A stretch of DNA of 64,000 nt from Hirsutella rhossiliensis (lineage: Eukaryota > Ascomycota > Sordariomycetes > Hypocreales > Ophiocordycipitaceae), in contig NW_025408670.1 of the NCBI RefSeq assembly GCF_020360975.1, positions 6,262,001-6,326,000 of the forward strand, written 5' to 3'. The position numbers and the translations under genes are program-made. Positions 46,130 to 57,415 of the stretch are shown piece after piece; the first letter of the stretch is position 1, and the number at the start of each line of letters is the position of its first letter. The notes below the pieces were generated by a model. It had not been told where the DNA came from, searched no databases, and saw only the letters and a program-made list of their open reading frames with translations.

Positions 46130-49100
46130 GTCCCCTCCCTCACCGACACGCTCCGAAGCTCCGTCTGCGGGCCGTTCGGGGGGCCAGTTTCTGCCAGAGA
46201 TTTCGACTGGTGGGTTTTCTTGCTTGCTTTCCCGGGTATTGGCAGAGAAAATATCAATTTCTTTTCCACCGACGTCGCATCGTTGCTACTGTGCTATGCC
46301 CTTCGCCCCCTAAAGCCTTGCCTTAGTCATACAAGCCTCGACCTCGCACCTCCTCGACTCCGGCATCATCACAGCAAACGGCCATCGCCAGGCTTCATGA
46401 CGCGCCGGCTCACCTCTCATCACCCAGACCCGACGGCACCGAGAGCAGATGCCAAGCATACGGATCCAGGGTACCGGCTCCGAGCTATCCAAGCTATCCA
46501 TTTACCCTCACATACATCCCCCGAGTCCACCCCCCAACCCCCGGGCGAGTCAGACAGACCCTTGATAGTCATACCCCTATATCTCGAGCTGGCCAGATGA
46601 CGATAGCCACTGTCGGTGTGTATTATCATGCATGGATCTTGGCTTCCCACCGCATGGCAGCCCCAGCCCCACCAGCGACTGGCGGAGCAGCTCCAGAAGT
46701 TCTTGACCCGGACAGGCAGGCACACGCGCGTCACCAGCTCGGAAACTCAATATTAGCCTTATTCGCTCGCGTGCCATGATCCTTTCGGCCGAGAGGCCGG
46801 CTTTAACCCTCAACCATGAGTCAAAAGTCGGCCATGTGCCGCCAAGTGGCGACTTATACATACAAATGACGGTCCTATCTTGGTCAAAGGACCGTCCGCC
46901 ACGTATAGTCCTATGATTTGCATAAACGAGACAGGGGGCTCATCCGGCTTCGGATGGAGAATCCCGCCTCGCTTTCGTGAGGCAGTCGCAAGGAGATGGT
47001 TTGATTTTCGCCTGCCATGGCGGCTCCGGACATGCTCCTACCCCTTGTTTCTGTATGCATGTATGTATGGATAGTAGGGGGTCTGTGCCCATGCCGGGAT
47101 TTGATGACCGCTGAGACGCACAACGTGGAACTATTGAACTCTGGACTGAAGAGCCAAGTAATTTTGCTTCTTCTCCCTCGGTGCCAGAACATACCGAGCG
47201 CTCCCGCCCTCGTCAAGGGAGCGTTCGGCTCTCTCTAGAATACTTCGGTAACCGCTGATCAACTCAGCCGGCCCGTCATCGCCCGAGGCTACCACAAGAT
47301 GAGTGTGTCGGGAAGCCCATTTGACGCCCATGCGGCCGTCTCCTATTCATGTGGGAACTTCCGTGACACGCCCCGACCCCAGCGTGTCTGTTTCTGCGCC
47401 CTCTCTCTTGTTGTGAGGCAATTAAGCACGAATGCGCGCCTGAGATTAGTATATCATCCGAGCCAGCAGGCTATACGTGGCGATTCGTAGAAGAAGTCGT
47501 GGCATACGTGGCTTATAATCAAGGGGTTCCAATCTTGGACATGAGGCCATACATACAGTATTGCCCACTTTGATACCCGCACTGACAGGTGAGATTCAGG
47601 GTCATCTCGCTTGGAGTGGGAGCGTGAGTTGAGGAATAGTCCATGACTTCGAAATATTGCACGCCATAGGCCTCGAACAGCTGCCTGACTCAAGAGACTA
47701 GGAATAATGGAGTTGCTTGGAGACCAAAGTGCAGAACAAACAACCCGCTCGCAAAGAACCTCTCGACTCCCTTGCCAAGCAACCGCTCATGCCTTGGCCT
47801 TGGTCTCCCCCCCCCGGACGAGAATCCCGCCCATAGGAGCTGAACACATATGGGCCGCGATGAGTCATGGGAAGCCAAAGCCGGAGGATGGCCGTCAAGC
47901 CTCGTTCTTCTACCAATCGGAATCGAGTATTCCGAGCTCCCCATCCTGCCCAGCCGCCATGGCCGCTTGATAGATAGCCCGTCTTCCCAACTCCACCACC
48001 TAGCACTTTGCTCGAAAAGCATAATCCTGGACGGAATTCGTACCCGCCTCGCAACCTACGTCTCACCCACGTGCGTCGTTACCCCGTAAACCTAGACTTC
48101 AGATACCTCAACGGTGAGCCGCCAGCCCCCATGGCGTGATCTCTATAGCCTCAGGACCGGCGGAGTCACCGCATTTCAAGAACCCAGGCCCTGCTTCAAG
48201 TACCGGTCCAAGCGGGCTTGGCGATGCGCCTTCTACAACTGACGGAAGGCAAGATTCAGACCTTTCTCCAATTCTTCGGCTGTTGTGGTGTGTGCGTAGA
48301 GACTCAAACTAACGGCCGAGGCGGGAATGTGAGCACCTGTAGCTTCGCAAGCGGCGTCGACGATTCATGCAGGATTCATCATCTTACGCTCCTTGTGGCA
48401 AGGCAGAAATTATACTGTCGAGCACCAGCCTCAGTCATGTGCCCTGGATAAGTCCGCATCCGTACATGGGGTGCCCTGGCCTATGCAGCAACCGGTCCGA
48501 AGCAGCAGTGGCCGGCGCAATGAACGACAAGCCCCGGAGGGACCCATGGGTGAAGGAATCCATGTTACTCGGTTGCAAAAACAATCAGCCAGACGCGTGC
48601 TGCTCCACGTCGTGTCCATTTGTATCAGTCCACGAGTAAGGCCGGGGCAAGCTTTGAAAAAAATCAAGTCTCGTGCCAAGTCATCCTGGAGTGACTCACG
48701 CAGTCTTATGGCTTTTCAACAACCGAGAGCATATTGTTCAAAGACGGGGTCCAGTCTGGCTGTGATATTGTAACAGACCAACTCTCGAGAGACTTGTCCT
48801 TCAAGGAGCATGTCCTGTGACACACGCCTTTTTGTCGTTCTTCTGCTTAAAAGCCACTTGCGAGGACTCAAAGCAAGGCGAATTTCAAACTCTGCCTTGT
48901 CCTGGGCAGATTCCATTTGCAAGTGTTGAAGGGGTTGCTTGGTCGCATCTTCAGGGATTCCGTAGTCGGCAAGAGTTATTATTCAACTGTAGAGCCCTGG
49001 CCTCGTCATGGAGAGGCGCCGCTCATTAAGCTTTGACAGTGATTTGGCCGCCTTGGTTCGACGCGTAACGGGTTGCAGAATGGTGCAAATGGTGCTGGAT

Positions 49101-49317
49101 TGCCTGGCGTTTCTTTCGTTGCCAGACGGGCACCTCTTAACTTTCACTGCAAGCACTGCTCATTGACCAGACGCAAAGTGCTTTCCAGCAGGGCTGGAAC
49201 TTTCCAAGGAGTGTCGCTCACGGCGCAACCTGTTAGCCGTATTTCCTATTATGCTAGCTATAGGGAGGACATAACTTGTGCTGTCACGCACAAATCATTC
49301 TATGAGCAATATGATCT
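46130..49317. other. 3.2 kb without a recognisable gene
   Basis: GC content looks lower than in most of the window, and short frames are broken on both strands. No protein family, RNA gene or terminal inverted repeat was recognised. It could hold decayed sequence, but I see no specific relic. Confidence 0.5.
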
Positions 49318-50349
49318 CTATACCACCGGAAAGAAAATCTTAAAAGGCGTTTCCCTAGCTACCCTTCGAGACATGAGAACTGCAATCGCCCCGCGATTAT
49401 CGAACAGATGTACATGATGTGCATAGCCCTTCTCGTCGTCCAAATCGTCCGTGTTCTTATAGTCGGCTCCAAAAGCACATTGCGCGAAATCAATCATGTA
49501 GGCCTCGAAATTCCCAAGGCTCGTCTCGGATACTAGAATATTCCGAGGCTGACAGTCTAAGTGAATGACCCCCGCCTGGTTGACTTGCTTGGCGACTTCA
49601 ATAGCGCCCCTGACTATTTTACTCCAAATGCTAGGTGAATTTGGAATTTTTAGGATAAGGTCTGATAGGGGAAAGCCATGAATATGCTGGAGTAATATGC
49701 CTGGAATCTGAAAGTAGCTAGCAGGTAGATCTATAGGTGCTGCGACGGAGTCGTTGATGACTGACTCGATAAAGCTAGGAATGCATCGGCCCTGAAGTGA
49801 TGATAATTGAGTGTAGGCTCGGACCTCGTTCGTATAGCCTTCTTGAGTTCCGTAGTAAATAATAGCTTCTTGCTCTTGAAGCTGCTGCTCCTCGTCGTCT
49901 TCTTCCTCCTCCTCCTCTTCTTCGTCACTCTCCTTCTCGTTGTTATTGTCGTCGTCCTCTTGGAGGCGTGCCATCTTAATCATTTCATCATCGTGTCGGA
50001 GGGATTCAAGGAGACTCTGAGCCAAACCGGAGCGAACACAATTTTGCCATGCCGCTTCAGCTTGCTGGTCGTGCGGGTGCTTCCGGCGGGGCTCCCCAAA
50101 GCGTCGATCAAAAAATTTCAGGAACAGCTTGCGGTATCCGTCGGGCGTTGTCATTTGAACCTCCATAACAGGCGATGTAGTGATAGGGTAGACGTGCGTA
50201 ATGGTGACTCGGATGTCTTTACCGCTTGTCGTCTTTAATTCCATTTGTCGACCTACGACGTAGGGGAACGGTGTGTTGCCAGCGTCTGTCGTTGAGCTAA
50301 TGGCATGTCAGTGACGAGATACAGAGTATGTTTCAAAGGCCTACCTCAT
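49318..50349 (-). CDS. Fungal protein-kinase-like protein, probably catalytically atypical
   Basis: Member of an expanded ascomycete kinase-like family with unknown substrates. Predicted exons are 50349-50345 (only ATGAG) and 50296-49318, with a 48 bp intron (gtaggc...cattag), giving 327 aa starting MSSTTDAGN. The family core is visible: LFLKFFDRRFG (about 59-68), YTNEVRAYTQL, PGILLQHIHGFPLSDL, GVIHLDCQPRNILV (243-256) and YMIDFAQC (267-274). The catalytic HRD is HLD and the DFG is DFA, as in this family, so classical kinase activity is doubtful. Residues 115-140 are an Asp/Glu run inserted between the two lobes. Base composition is more AT-rich than in neighbouring genes, consistent with an accessory gene. 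The C-terminus after DNRGAIAVLM is short and may be truncated or include a missed intron. Confidence 0.75.
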
Positions 50350-50729
50350 TGTCAAGAAGAAAGCAGGAAGACGTCGTGAAAGATCGAAGGGCTCTTAATC
50401 TTGTCTATTGATGTTTTAGACGAGTTCACGGCGTTTGGTAGATGCCCCGGCTGTACGCCGGCAGAATAGCACACACCGACTGCCTAGGCAGGCAAGAACC
50501 CCAAGCGCTCACGGATCGGCACAATCAACAGTCCGTCTGGTTGCCGAAAATAAACCCGGCGCTTATTAGACATGTACAACGGCCCCAACTCTTGAAGGGC
50601 CGACCGAGCTGGGTAGGCATTGGCGAGCACAGCATGGGGCGCACCATTTTAGCCGTCCGAAACGTCGGGTCGACATTTGGTTGAAACAGCGGAGATGCGA
50701 CGAGATGCCAATATGTTGTGCTACCCCGG
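50350..50729. other. Short intergenic region, kinase-like gene / SLM5
   Basis: 380 bases between two minus-strand genes: the kinase-like gene's promoter and the SLM5 3' end. Nothing else was seen. Confidence 0.6.
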
Positions 50730-52484
50730 CTAGCAGTCGCAACGCCCGAAATGCCGTGGGAACGGGACGACGTCGCGAACATTCGGCACGCCCGTCAAGT
50801 AACTCAGCAGCCTGTCGAAGCCGAGCCCGAAGCCACCATGGGGGGGACAGCCCCAGCGCCTCAGGTCCAGATACCACGTCATGTCGTTTCCTGTTGCCTT
50901 GCGGCGGGACGGCACCGGCAGCCCTTGGAGTCTCATGTTGTCTTCGAGCTGTGACAGCCGGTGCTCGCGCATGGAACCGCCCGCAAGCTCGCCAAGGCTG
51001 GGTACCAAGAGATCGAAGCAATCGACCGTCTCCCCATGGGATGGACGCGAATCTGACCGTATCATGTAGAAGGCCTTGATCTCTTGAGGAAAGTGCGTGA
51101 CAAAGACGGGTACGTAGGCGTCCTCGGCCTTGTCGTACCCAATCTGTTCGGCCAGGTACTTTTCGTGCTCTGACTGCAGACCACGACCCCAGATAGGCTC
51201 GTGCTCAAATTGGCCGGCAGCGGGCTGCAGCCTCTCCACAGCTTCGGTGTAGGTGATTCGCGGCCACTTTCTCGGCAAGAGGAGCCCTCTCCACCGCCGC
51301 CCAAGCTCCTCCGGGTCCACGAGATCGGCCAAGGCCAAGTTTTCCGCGGGATCGCGGGAATCAAGCCTGTTCTTGTCGAGCTCTTTGGCGGCGTCAAGCT
51401 GCTTCAGCTCGCCGGCCAAAAAGGCCATCATGCTCTGTACCAGATCCATGACTTGGTTCATGTCTTGAACAAAACTCATCTCCGCCTCGAGCATGTAGAA
51501 CTCGCTCAAGTGCCGAGAGGTGTCACTTTTCTCCGCTCGAAATGTAGGCGAAAGAGTCCACACGTTACCGAGAGCCTGAGCCAGGGCCTCGAGATGAAGC
51601 TGGGTTGAGACAGTGAGATACTTGGGGTCTCTGAAAAAGTCGGCACGCCCACCAGCCCCAACAGCGAAGGCCTCGCCGGCGCCCTCGCAATCGGATGAGG
51701 TGATGATGGGTGGGTGAGTTTGCTGAAACTTTTCTTGGGAGAAGAACCGTGTCAGCGCGGCCATGGCGTCGGATCGCAGACGGAGCAGGGTGGCGTTGAC
51801 AGGCGTCCGCGAGCGAAGATGCGTAACGGCGCGCAGGCTCTCGGGTGTCTGGTACTTGTTCTGGATGGGGTACGTCTTGGAGACGGAAGAGTTAGTGGCG
51901 GCCCACGGAATGACGAAAGCAAACGAGGCTCACCTCGGGATCGGATGATGCCAAGACCTCAACATGGTTCACCTGCAGCTCGTGCATGGGTTGTGAGGTT
52001 TCGGGATCCGGAGGGACGGCATGGTTGTTGCTGGCGTGAGAGGTCGGCTCGCCTGGTTCTGATGATGGAGCATTTGAGACATTGGCCTCGGAGCCAGGCA
52101 GGTTCTTCGCATTGTACCAGGTGCCTCTCAGGCGAACGGCCGCGCCGAGTCGCAGGCTGCAGCATGGTCAGCCACGTGCCTGTGCTGGAGAGAGCCGAGG
52201 GGGGTGGATGCGCACTCGCTCGACTGTTTCTTGTCGACAACGGCCTGCACCGGCCTCATGGAGGAGCCGTCGGTGATGTCGACGAAGCGGACCCCTGAGC
52301 TCTTGCGAACAGACCTCACCCAGCCGCAGACCTCGACATCAGGGACATTGGCCTGAGGCGACCAAGCCCTCAGGTCGGCCACGGTCTTGATGGACGGGTG
52401 CGATTCGCCCGGGATGCGGACTGAGTAGCGCCTCGCGGGTGACCAGGGAAGCAGACGAGAAGCCCGGCACGGTGCAGGCGGCAT
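50730..52484 (-). CDS. SLM5: Asparaginyl-tRNA synthetase, mitochondrial
   Basis: Class IIb aminoacyl-tRNA synthetase charging mitochondrial tRNA-Asn. Predicted exons are 52484-52216, 52156-51934 and 51875-50730 (545 aa), with introns of 59 and 58 bp. The first joins QSS to LRLGAAVRLRGTWYN; the second joins SSDPE to TYPIQNKYQTPESLR. Start ATG 52484 gives an Arg/Ala/Pro-rich N-terminus (MPPAPCRASRLLPWSPARR) fitting a matrix-targeting presequence. An OB-fold anticodon-binding domain follows (VCGWVRSVRKSSGVRFVDITDGS). The catalytic domain has HLRSRTPVNATLLRLRS, the motif 2 region SPTFRAEKSDTSRHLSEFYMLE and motif 3 GGFGLGFDRLLSYLTG, then RDVVPFPR. The inter-domain part carries a non-conserved Ser/Pro-rich insert. 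Cytosolic AsnRS has a different N-terminus, so the mitochondrial form is the better call. Confidence 0.92.
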
Positions 52485-54128
52485 GACGGAGGGCAATCTC
52501 TATCTCAAGCTGCATGTGTGCGTGACGGGCCGGGCAAGGCGGCAGCGAGTGGCTCGTGACAGGCCAATTGGTCGTTGGCAGGCAGAGTAGGATTGGATGA
52601 GGTGAGGCGGGATTAAGGAAAAGCCGCGGCGCCGCTCCGAAGAACCGCGCGCCGGCGGCAGAGGCGTCCACTAGGAGGGCTCCGATTTAGCGGTCTAACG
52701 CGCTGCAGCCACAAATGCCTGCTGCAACCTCATGCGACCCGCTGCCTCGCTTGGGCCATGTGCACCTACCCAGTGCACCTACCTTGGCACCTACCCTGGA
52801 GAGCGTGCCGGGTGGAATCATCTGGGAAAGAAGGTCGCGTCCGCTTCCTGCCGGTCCGAGCACCGTGTTTGCTTTGAATGTCTCTACAGTGTGACGAGAC
52901 CCGAGGGCTCATCCTGCGTACAGTGCGGGCTCATCCCATCGTCCCGCCTTGGACTCACGCGCGCATTCTTCAACGCCAACAATACCGTCATCCATCACCC
53001 TCATTGTCGCCTTCGCCATCGACCTCTCTCATCACGGTCTCATTGTTCCCCCCGCTTACTGATGGCCCTCGTTGCTGGAACTCGATCCCGCCTGTGCTCT
53101 GTCGTCGCCGCCCTCCGTCTCCTTCTCGTGACGGGACGCGGCGCTTTTCATTGGCAGCCCATGTTTCTCTCCCAGACCTCTAATGCCAGCCGTCCCGAGA
53201 TGGCCCACGCTCGACAGTCTTTCGTCTATTCCCCTTGCTGTCTTGCCCGGTCTCGGATCATTGCTCGAATCGGCCACCCCGGCCTGCGGTATCTCGCTCA
53301 CCTCCGTGCCAGGCCAATTCCATGACCGAGCAAGGATGATGGGAGGGACTGAGGCGAGTGGGGGTGCGCCAAGAGAGCGAGCGAGAGCAAGAGAGAGAGG
53401 CTTGCCCTTCTGGGCGGCATGCACGCCTCCACGTTGGACCAAGGCGAGATGAGGTACCACAGATCTGAGCCCCCAGCTCAGGGCAATGTTCCGGGGCGGC
53501 AGATTGTCTATCAAGCATCGCGCTGCTGACCTCTGGCTGTTGGATGTCGACGTGGCCAGTGCCTAGATGCCAGGAACTCTGCCAAGGGTCCATGTCTGAG
53601 ATGTCGACACGCCCCCCCAATACCGTTAGATCTGCCAGCAGGATGGCAGCCCGCAGTTCCGTGCCACCACTCGCTGTCCCGCCATCTTGGAAGCTAGATA
53701 CTCTCGGGCTCTTGGGCATTTCATTTGTCTCTCGCCAAAGAGCCTCATCCGTCCAGACATGGGCTTTTGCACCATCACCTGTTCCCGCTCTCGACTCTCG
53801 AGACGGCCATCCATATCTGGACCTGCTCGCCTCTCGCCTCGAGAGAGAAGTCTGTTCCAAACAAGTGATTCAGATCCTGGACATATTGGGTCGCACAACT
53901 CGTCGAGCATCCCTACACCTCGCTTCTCCGCCCTGGATGGTAGGAATCCGAATGACTGTTCTTCTCTTCGCTCAACAGCCGTCGACAAGACAGGAAAGCA
54001 TATAAAAGTCGGCTCCGCTCGTCCATGTATCCGCTTATCCCCTCTTTGCATCGCTCTCTGCCTGACGTCGTCGAGCTGCCTGCCTCCACGCCTTCTGCCG
54101 TTCCCGTGGAAGCGCAACAAGCATCGAC
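52485..54128. other. Divergent intergenic region, SLM5 / PARG-like gene
   Basis: 1.6 kb holding both promoters. Frames here (153-200 codons at about 53258-54144) overlap each other on both strands and show no family signature. CT-rich sequence at about 53090-53120 and 53930-54110 probably belongs to the leader of the plus-strand gene. Confidence 0.55.
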
Positions 54129-55166
54129 ATGGCTCCGGGAGCAAAGTCCAGCAGGGTGAAGCCGTCCGAGGTGGCGGCAGACACCAAGAGAAACTTTATA
54201 CCCATGATCAACGCAGGCTACGCCGAAGACTTCCCCCCTTTCTCAGTCCTGTATCGGCAGCCGACGGCCCAGCTGGATATTCGACGCCACACCCTGAGCA
54301 CGCGCCCGCCCGTCTTCCACTTCGTCACAGAGGACCCGGTCATGACAGCCATTTCTTCGGGCGCAGCTGCCAGCAGGGCCAGCGAGGCGGCTGGAGGGCC
54401 CAGGGTCCGCATGCCCTTCATCTGCGCCGCAAACGAGCGCCGCCCGGGGGGTGACTGGGAAACTGGCTGTGCTGGCTACGAGGAGAAGCTCTGTCGTCGA
54501 AGTAACCTCTCGGCCACTCTCAGCAACCCCTGGCCCAACACAGGTGAGGCGTCAAACTACCCCATCCCGTCCACGGGGGGTATACTGTCCGATGCCGTCG
54601 TCGTCTGTAGAGGCCCCCACGACCGCTACGAGAAGCTGGAGAGCTGGTACGACCTGCCCGTCGTCTCTGTGCCTCCGACACGGTGGCCCAAACTCAAGGA
54701 CAATGGGTCCAGATACTCCTTTTCGGAAGAACGCGACATGATGAGGGAGAAGATACGAGGCGCGTTGCGCATATGTCTCTACAACAACTACAACCAGATT
54801 GTCATTGGGGATTTCGGCCTGGGCAACAGCTGTCGCAACCCCCCACAGGAGGTGGCCGAGATTTGGCGCGACGTCTTCCTCTTTGACCCGGACTTGCGCG
54901 GCCAATTCCGCTACGTCATCTTTGCGTTCGAAGACCCTGCGCAAAGCACGACGCGCCTGATCCTGGACGAGATAGCCAAGAAGGACAAGAAGGGGGGCTC
55001 CAAGGGGCGATCGCGCGACGGGTCCGGCTCCTCGGGCTCTGCCTCGAGCCGAAGCTACGCGCCCACAGACATTGCCATCTTCCAGCGAGTCTTTGATACC
55101 GGCGAGATTGAGCGTGTTCTCAGCCGACCCGATCCGCGCTACGGCTTAAGCATGATCACGTCATGA
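54129..55166 (+). CDS. Microbial-type PARG / macrodomain protein (DUF2263, TIGR02452 family)
   Basis: Proteins of this family are macrodomain-fold hydrolases related to bacterial-type poly(ADP-ribose) glycohydrolase. Single exon, 345 aa, ATG 54129 in good context. The substrate-loop region reads ANERRPGGDWETGCAGYEEKLCRRSNL (split here: ANERRPGGDW at 101-110, then YEEKLCRRSNL at 117-127). Its Glu pair corresponds to the catalytic QEE signature. The usual N-P-G-G-G is RPGGD and the Gln is Tyr, so the loop is altered. STGGILSDAVVVCRG follows, then GALRICLYNNYNQIVIGDFGLGNSCRNPPQEVAEIW (207-246 overall), the second conserved block, and a C-terminal segment (RYVIFAFED). A Ser/Gly linker at about 290-308 is low complexity. 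Activity is plausible but not assured because of the altered loop. Confidence 0.83.
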   Translation: MAPGAKSSRVKPSEVAADTKRNFIPMINAGYAEDFPPFSVLYRQPTAQLDIRRHTLSTRPPVFHFVTEDPVMTAISSGAAASRASEAAGGPRVRMPFICAANERRPGGDWETGCAGYEEKLCRRSNLSATLSNPWPNTGEASNYPIPSTGGILSDAVVVCRGPHDRYEKLESWYDLPVVSVPPTRWPKLKDNGSRYSFSEERDMMREKIRGALRICLYNNYNQIVIGDFGLGNSCRNPPQEVAEIWRDVFLFDPDLRGQFRYVIFAFEDPAQSTTRLILDEIAKKDKKGGSKGRSRDGSGSSGSASSRSYAPTDIAIFQRVFDTGEIERVLSRPDPRYGLSMITS

Positions 55167-57415
55167 AGCAACGACGTTTCCGAGGAGATGGCGTTCGATC
55201 TCGGCGCTCCGGGACGGGAGTTCAGAAGAACTAAACTCGCCAGGCTCCTCCCTTGACCCGTCGCCTCGTCCTGGTCTGCCCCCATCTCCTAGTTCCGCCG
55301 CTGCTCATTCCTCGACCTTGCGCGCCGCCCAACAATGGTCGGCGCTTCAGCCCACGCGCACCCCCGCATCGCCAGGAAGACAAGAGGCGCTACCGGCGGG
55401 GGCCGCTCTCAATAACTCCGGGAGGATGCTGCGGAAGGCCTTTACGGCTGTGAGAGTGGAGCAGTCATGTATTAGCATGGCGTTGGCTGCTGCATTCCGT
55501 CTCACCTCGACGCTCCGGGTGAAGTCTTATTTGTCGTGTGTTTGCTTTTTCTCATGTCCCAGGCCCCCTGCCCGGCCCCCCCGAGCGGCGTTCCGCATAG
55601 GGCACATGGTGTTAGTGTGTATTGGTTGACGGCGAGGATCGGGGTTGCATGCTGTGGATCACGGGGAAGTGAGAGACTGGTGGTTGCTGGGCTCTCTGGT
55701 GTGACAAGGCTCTTGCGGGTGGGCGAAGAGGTATGAGCTGTCAGAGCAGGTGATGCGGCTGGCGTGTTTTAGCCAGGACCGCCCAAGGCCCAGATCCGGT
55801 AACGAGGGGGCGGGAGCCGTTCAAGGGCGGGGAGGGTGTGGTAGAGTAGCATTGCATCGAAGACGTCGGTGCCAGCACACTGCACGTCCCGGTCAAGTCT
55901 CGACACAACGCGCACAGTGACATCTTCATTTTTTCTGATTTGAACATCTCACTGCAACCTGACTCATCCCCGTCACCTCGTCACGGTTGGTCTACTCTCC
56001 GCCGCCGCAGCTGAACCAAGGGTCTCCTCCGTCTGCCCGCCGGAAGGGGGAAAAAAAGGGGGAAAAAAGGGGGGGGGGGGTTCATCGTGGAGCGAAGAGC
56101 AGATCGAGTTACCGCCCTCGCGGGCCTGCGTCCTGTCTACATATACGCATACATACGCACTCTCCACCTGTGCCCCCTGTTGGACGAGGTAATATATGTG
56201 TCTAGCTAGGTAGGGAGGCATAAGCATCGGCATCGAGCCACCCGACCCGAGCAGGTCGTACATATGTACGCGCGCACAGTCGCCATGGGGAGTGAGAATT
56301 GACTACGGGGGAGCATGCAAAGCCGGGCGTTGTGGCAGGGTCGGTCCCCCAAGGGAGGGTTGGTAGCATGTACGAGTGAGTAGTCGGAGAGCCAAAGCAG
56401 CTCGTTCTCCCTCCCTCCGGCCGGGCAGCCTTCTCTCTCTCTCTTTCTCGCCCCCCCCCTTCCCTGGCCCGGCCGGCAAGACGCACATTCCCGCGCCGCG
56501 CCGGACCAAGACCACCCCCCCTTTTCCCCTTGGAGGCAAAATGGGCAACGCCGGGGGAAACGGGGGGACGAGAGGACAGACAAGATGGCGCATGACTTAC
56601 CTTTTCTACATGTAATAGGTATTCCATGGCTTGCTCTTGTCCTCCCCCCCCCCCCCCTATCTTCTACTATACTGTCACTGTCACAATGTACATTACTTAC
56701 ACTACCAGATATAGTATCCTCTAGCCTGAATCTCTCTAAGACAAAGGCAAACCCGTCTTGGCTTATACGTAGATGTTGCTTCCCCCACCTTTCTGGTCTG
56801 CCACTGCCGGCGGATCGGCAGACTCGTTCGCCTCTTTTTTTGGGCCCGCCTGGGACGGACCCGCTGTGTGCGGCCCGGTCCCGGGTCGTTGGGGATCTGC
56901 TTTGCCCCGTGCTTAAGCGTGCCATGCACGTGTCTGGATGTGGAAGCGATAGAGGAACGCCCGACGAAAGAAGGGGGGCGTGAAAGAGGAGGGGGCGTGA
57001 GTGACGGGACTTCTTTTTTATGTTTAATTTTTTCCCCTCTACGGAGCTGTTCCTTTCCGGCTTAGAGACAGGGACGGGAAGGCCGGAAGAGGGAAGAGGG
57101 CACTAAGCAAGACGAGCTTTTCATCCCGTCGGCGACTCGATTTCCCTTTCTGGACTTTTGTCTGTGCCATTGGTTGCTTGGATCGTGCTACAAGGCCTGC
57201 AAGGCAGCTTATGCTGACCCCTCTCTGCCCCCCCCCCCTAACACTCCCCGCCTTGCCTTGACCTCTCTCCTCTCCTCTCACTGTCTTCCGTCGGCACGAC
57301 AAGTCGCGCGGGCGAGGCCGGTCGTCGAGTACAATACCGAATCGTCTCATCACCCCGTCATTTTGTGCAGATGACAGGTGCCGTGGCACAGCATGGTCCG
57401 GTCGACAGACCACGC
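55167..57415. other. Intergenic region between convergent PARG-like gene and SEC24
   Basis: 2.2 kb with no recognised coding sequence. It contains G-runs at about 56044-56082 with oligo-A spacers, TA/CATACG repeats near 56140, CT repeats near 56430-56455, and a long C-run near 56643-56657. Confidence 0.55.
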
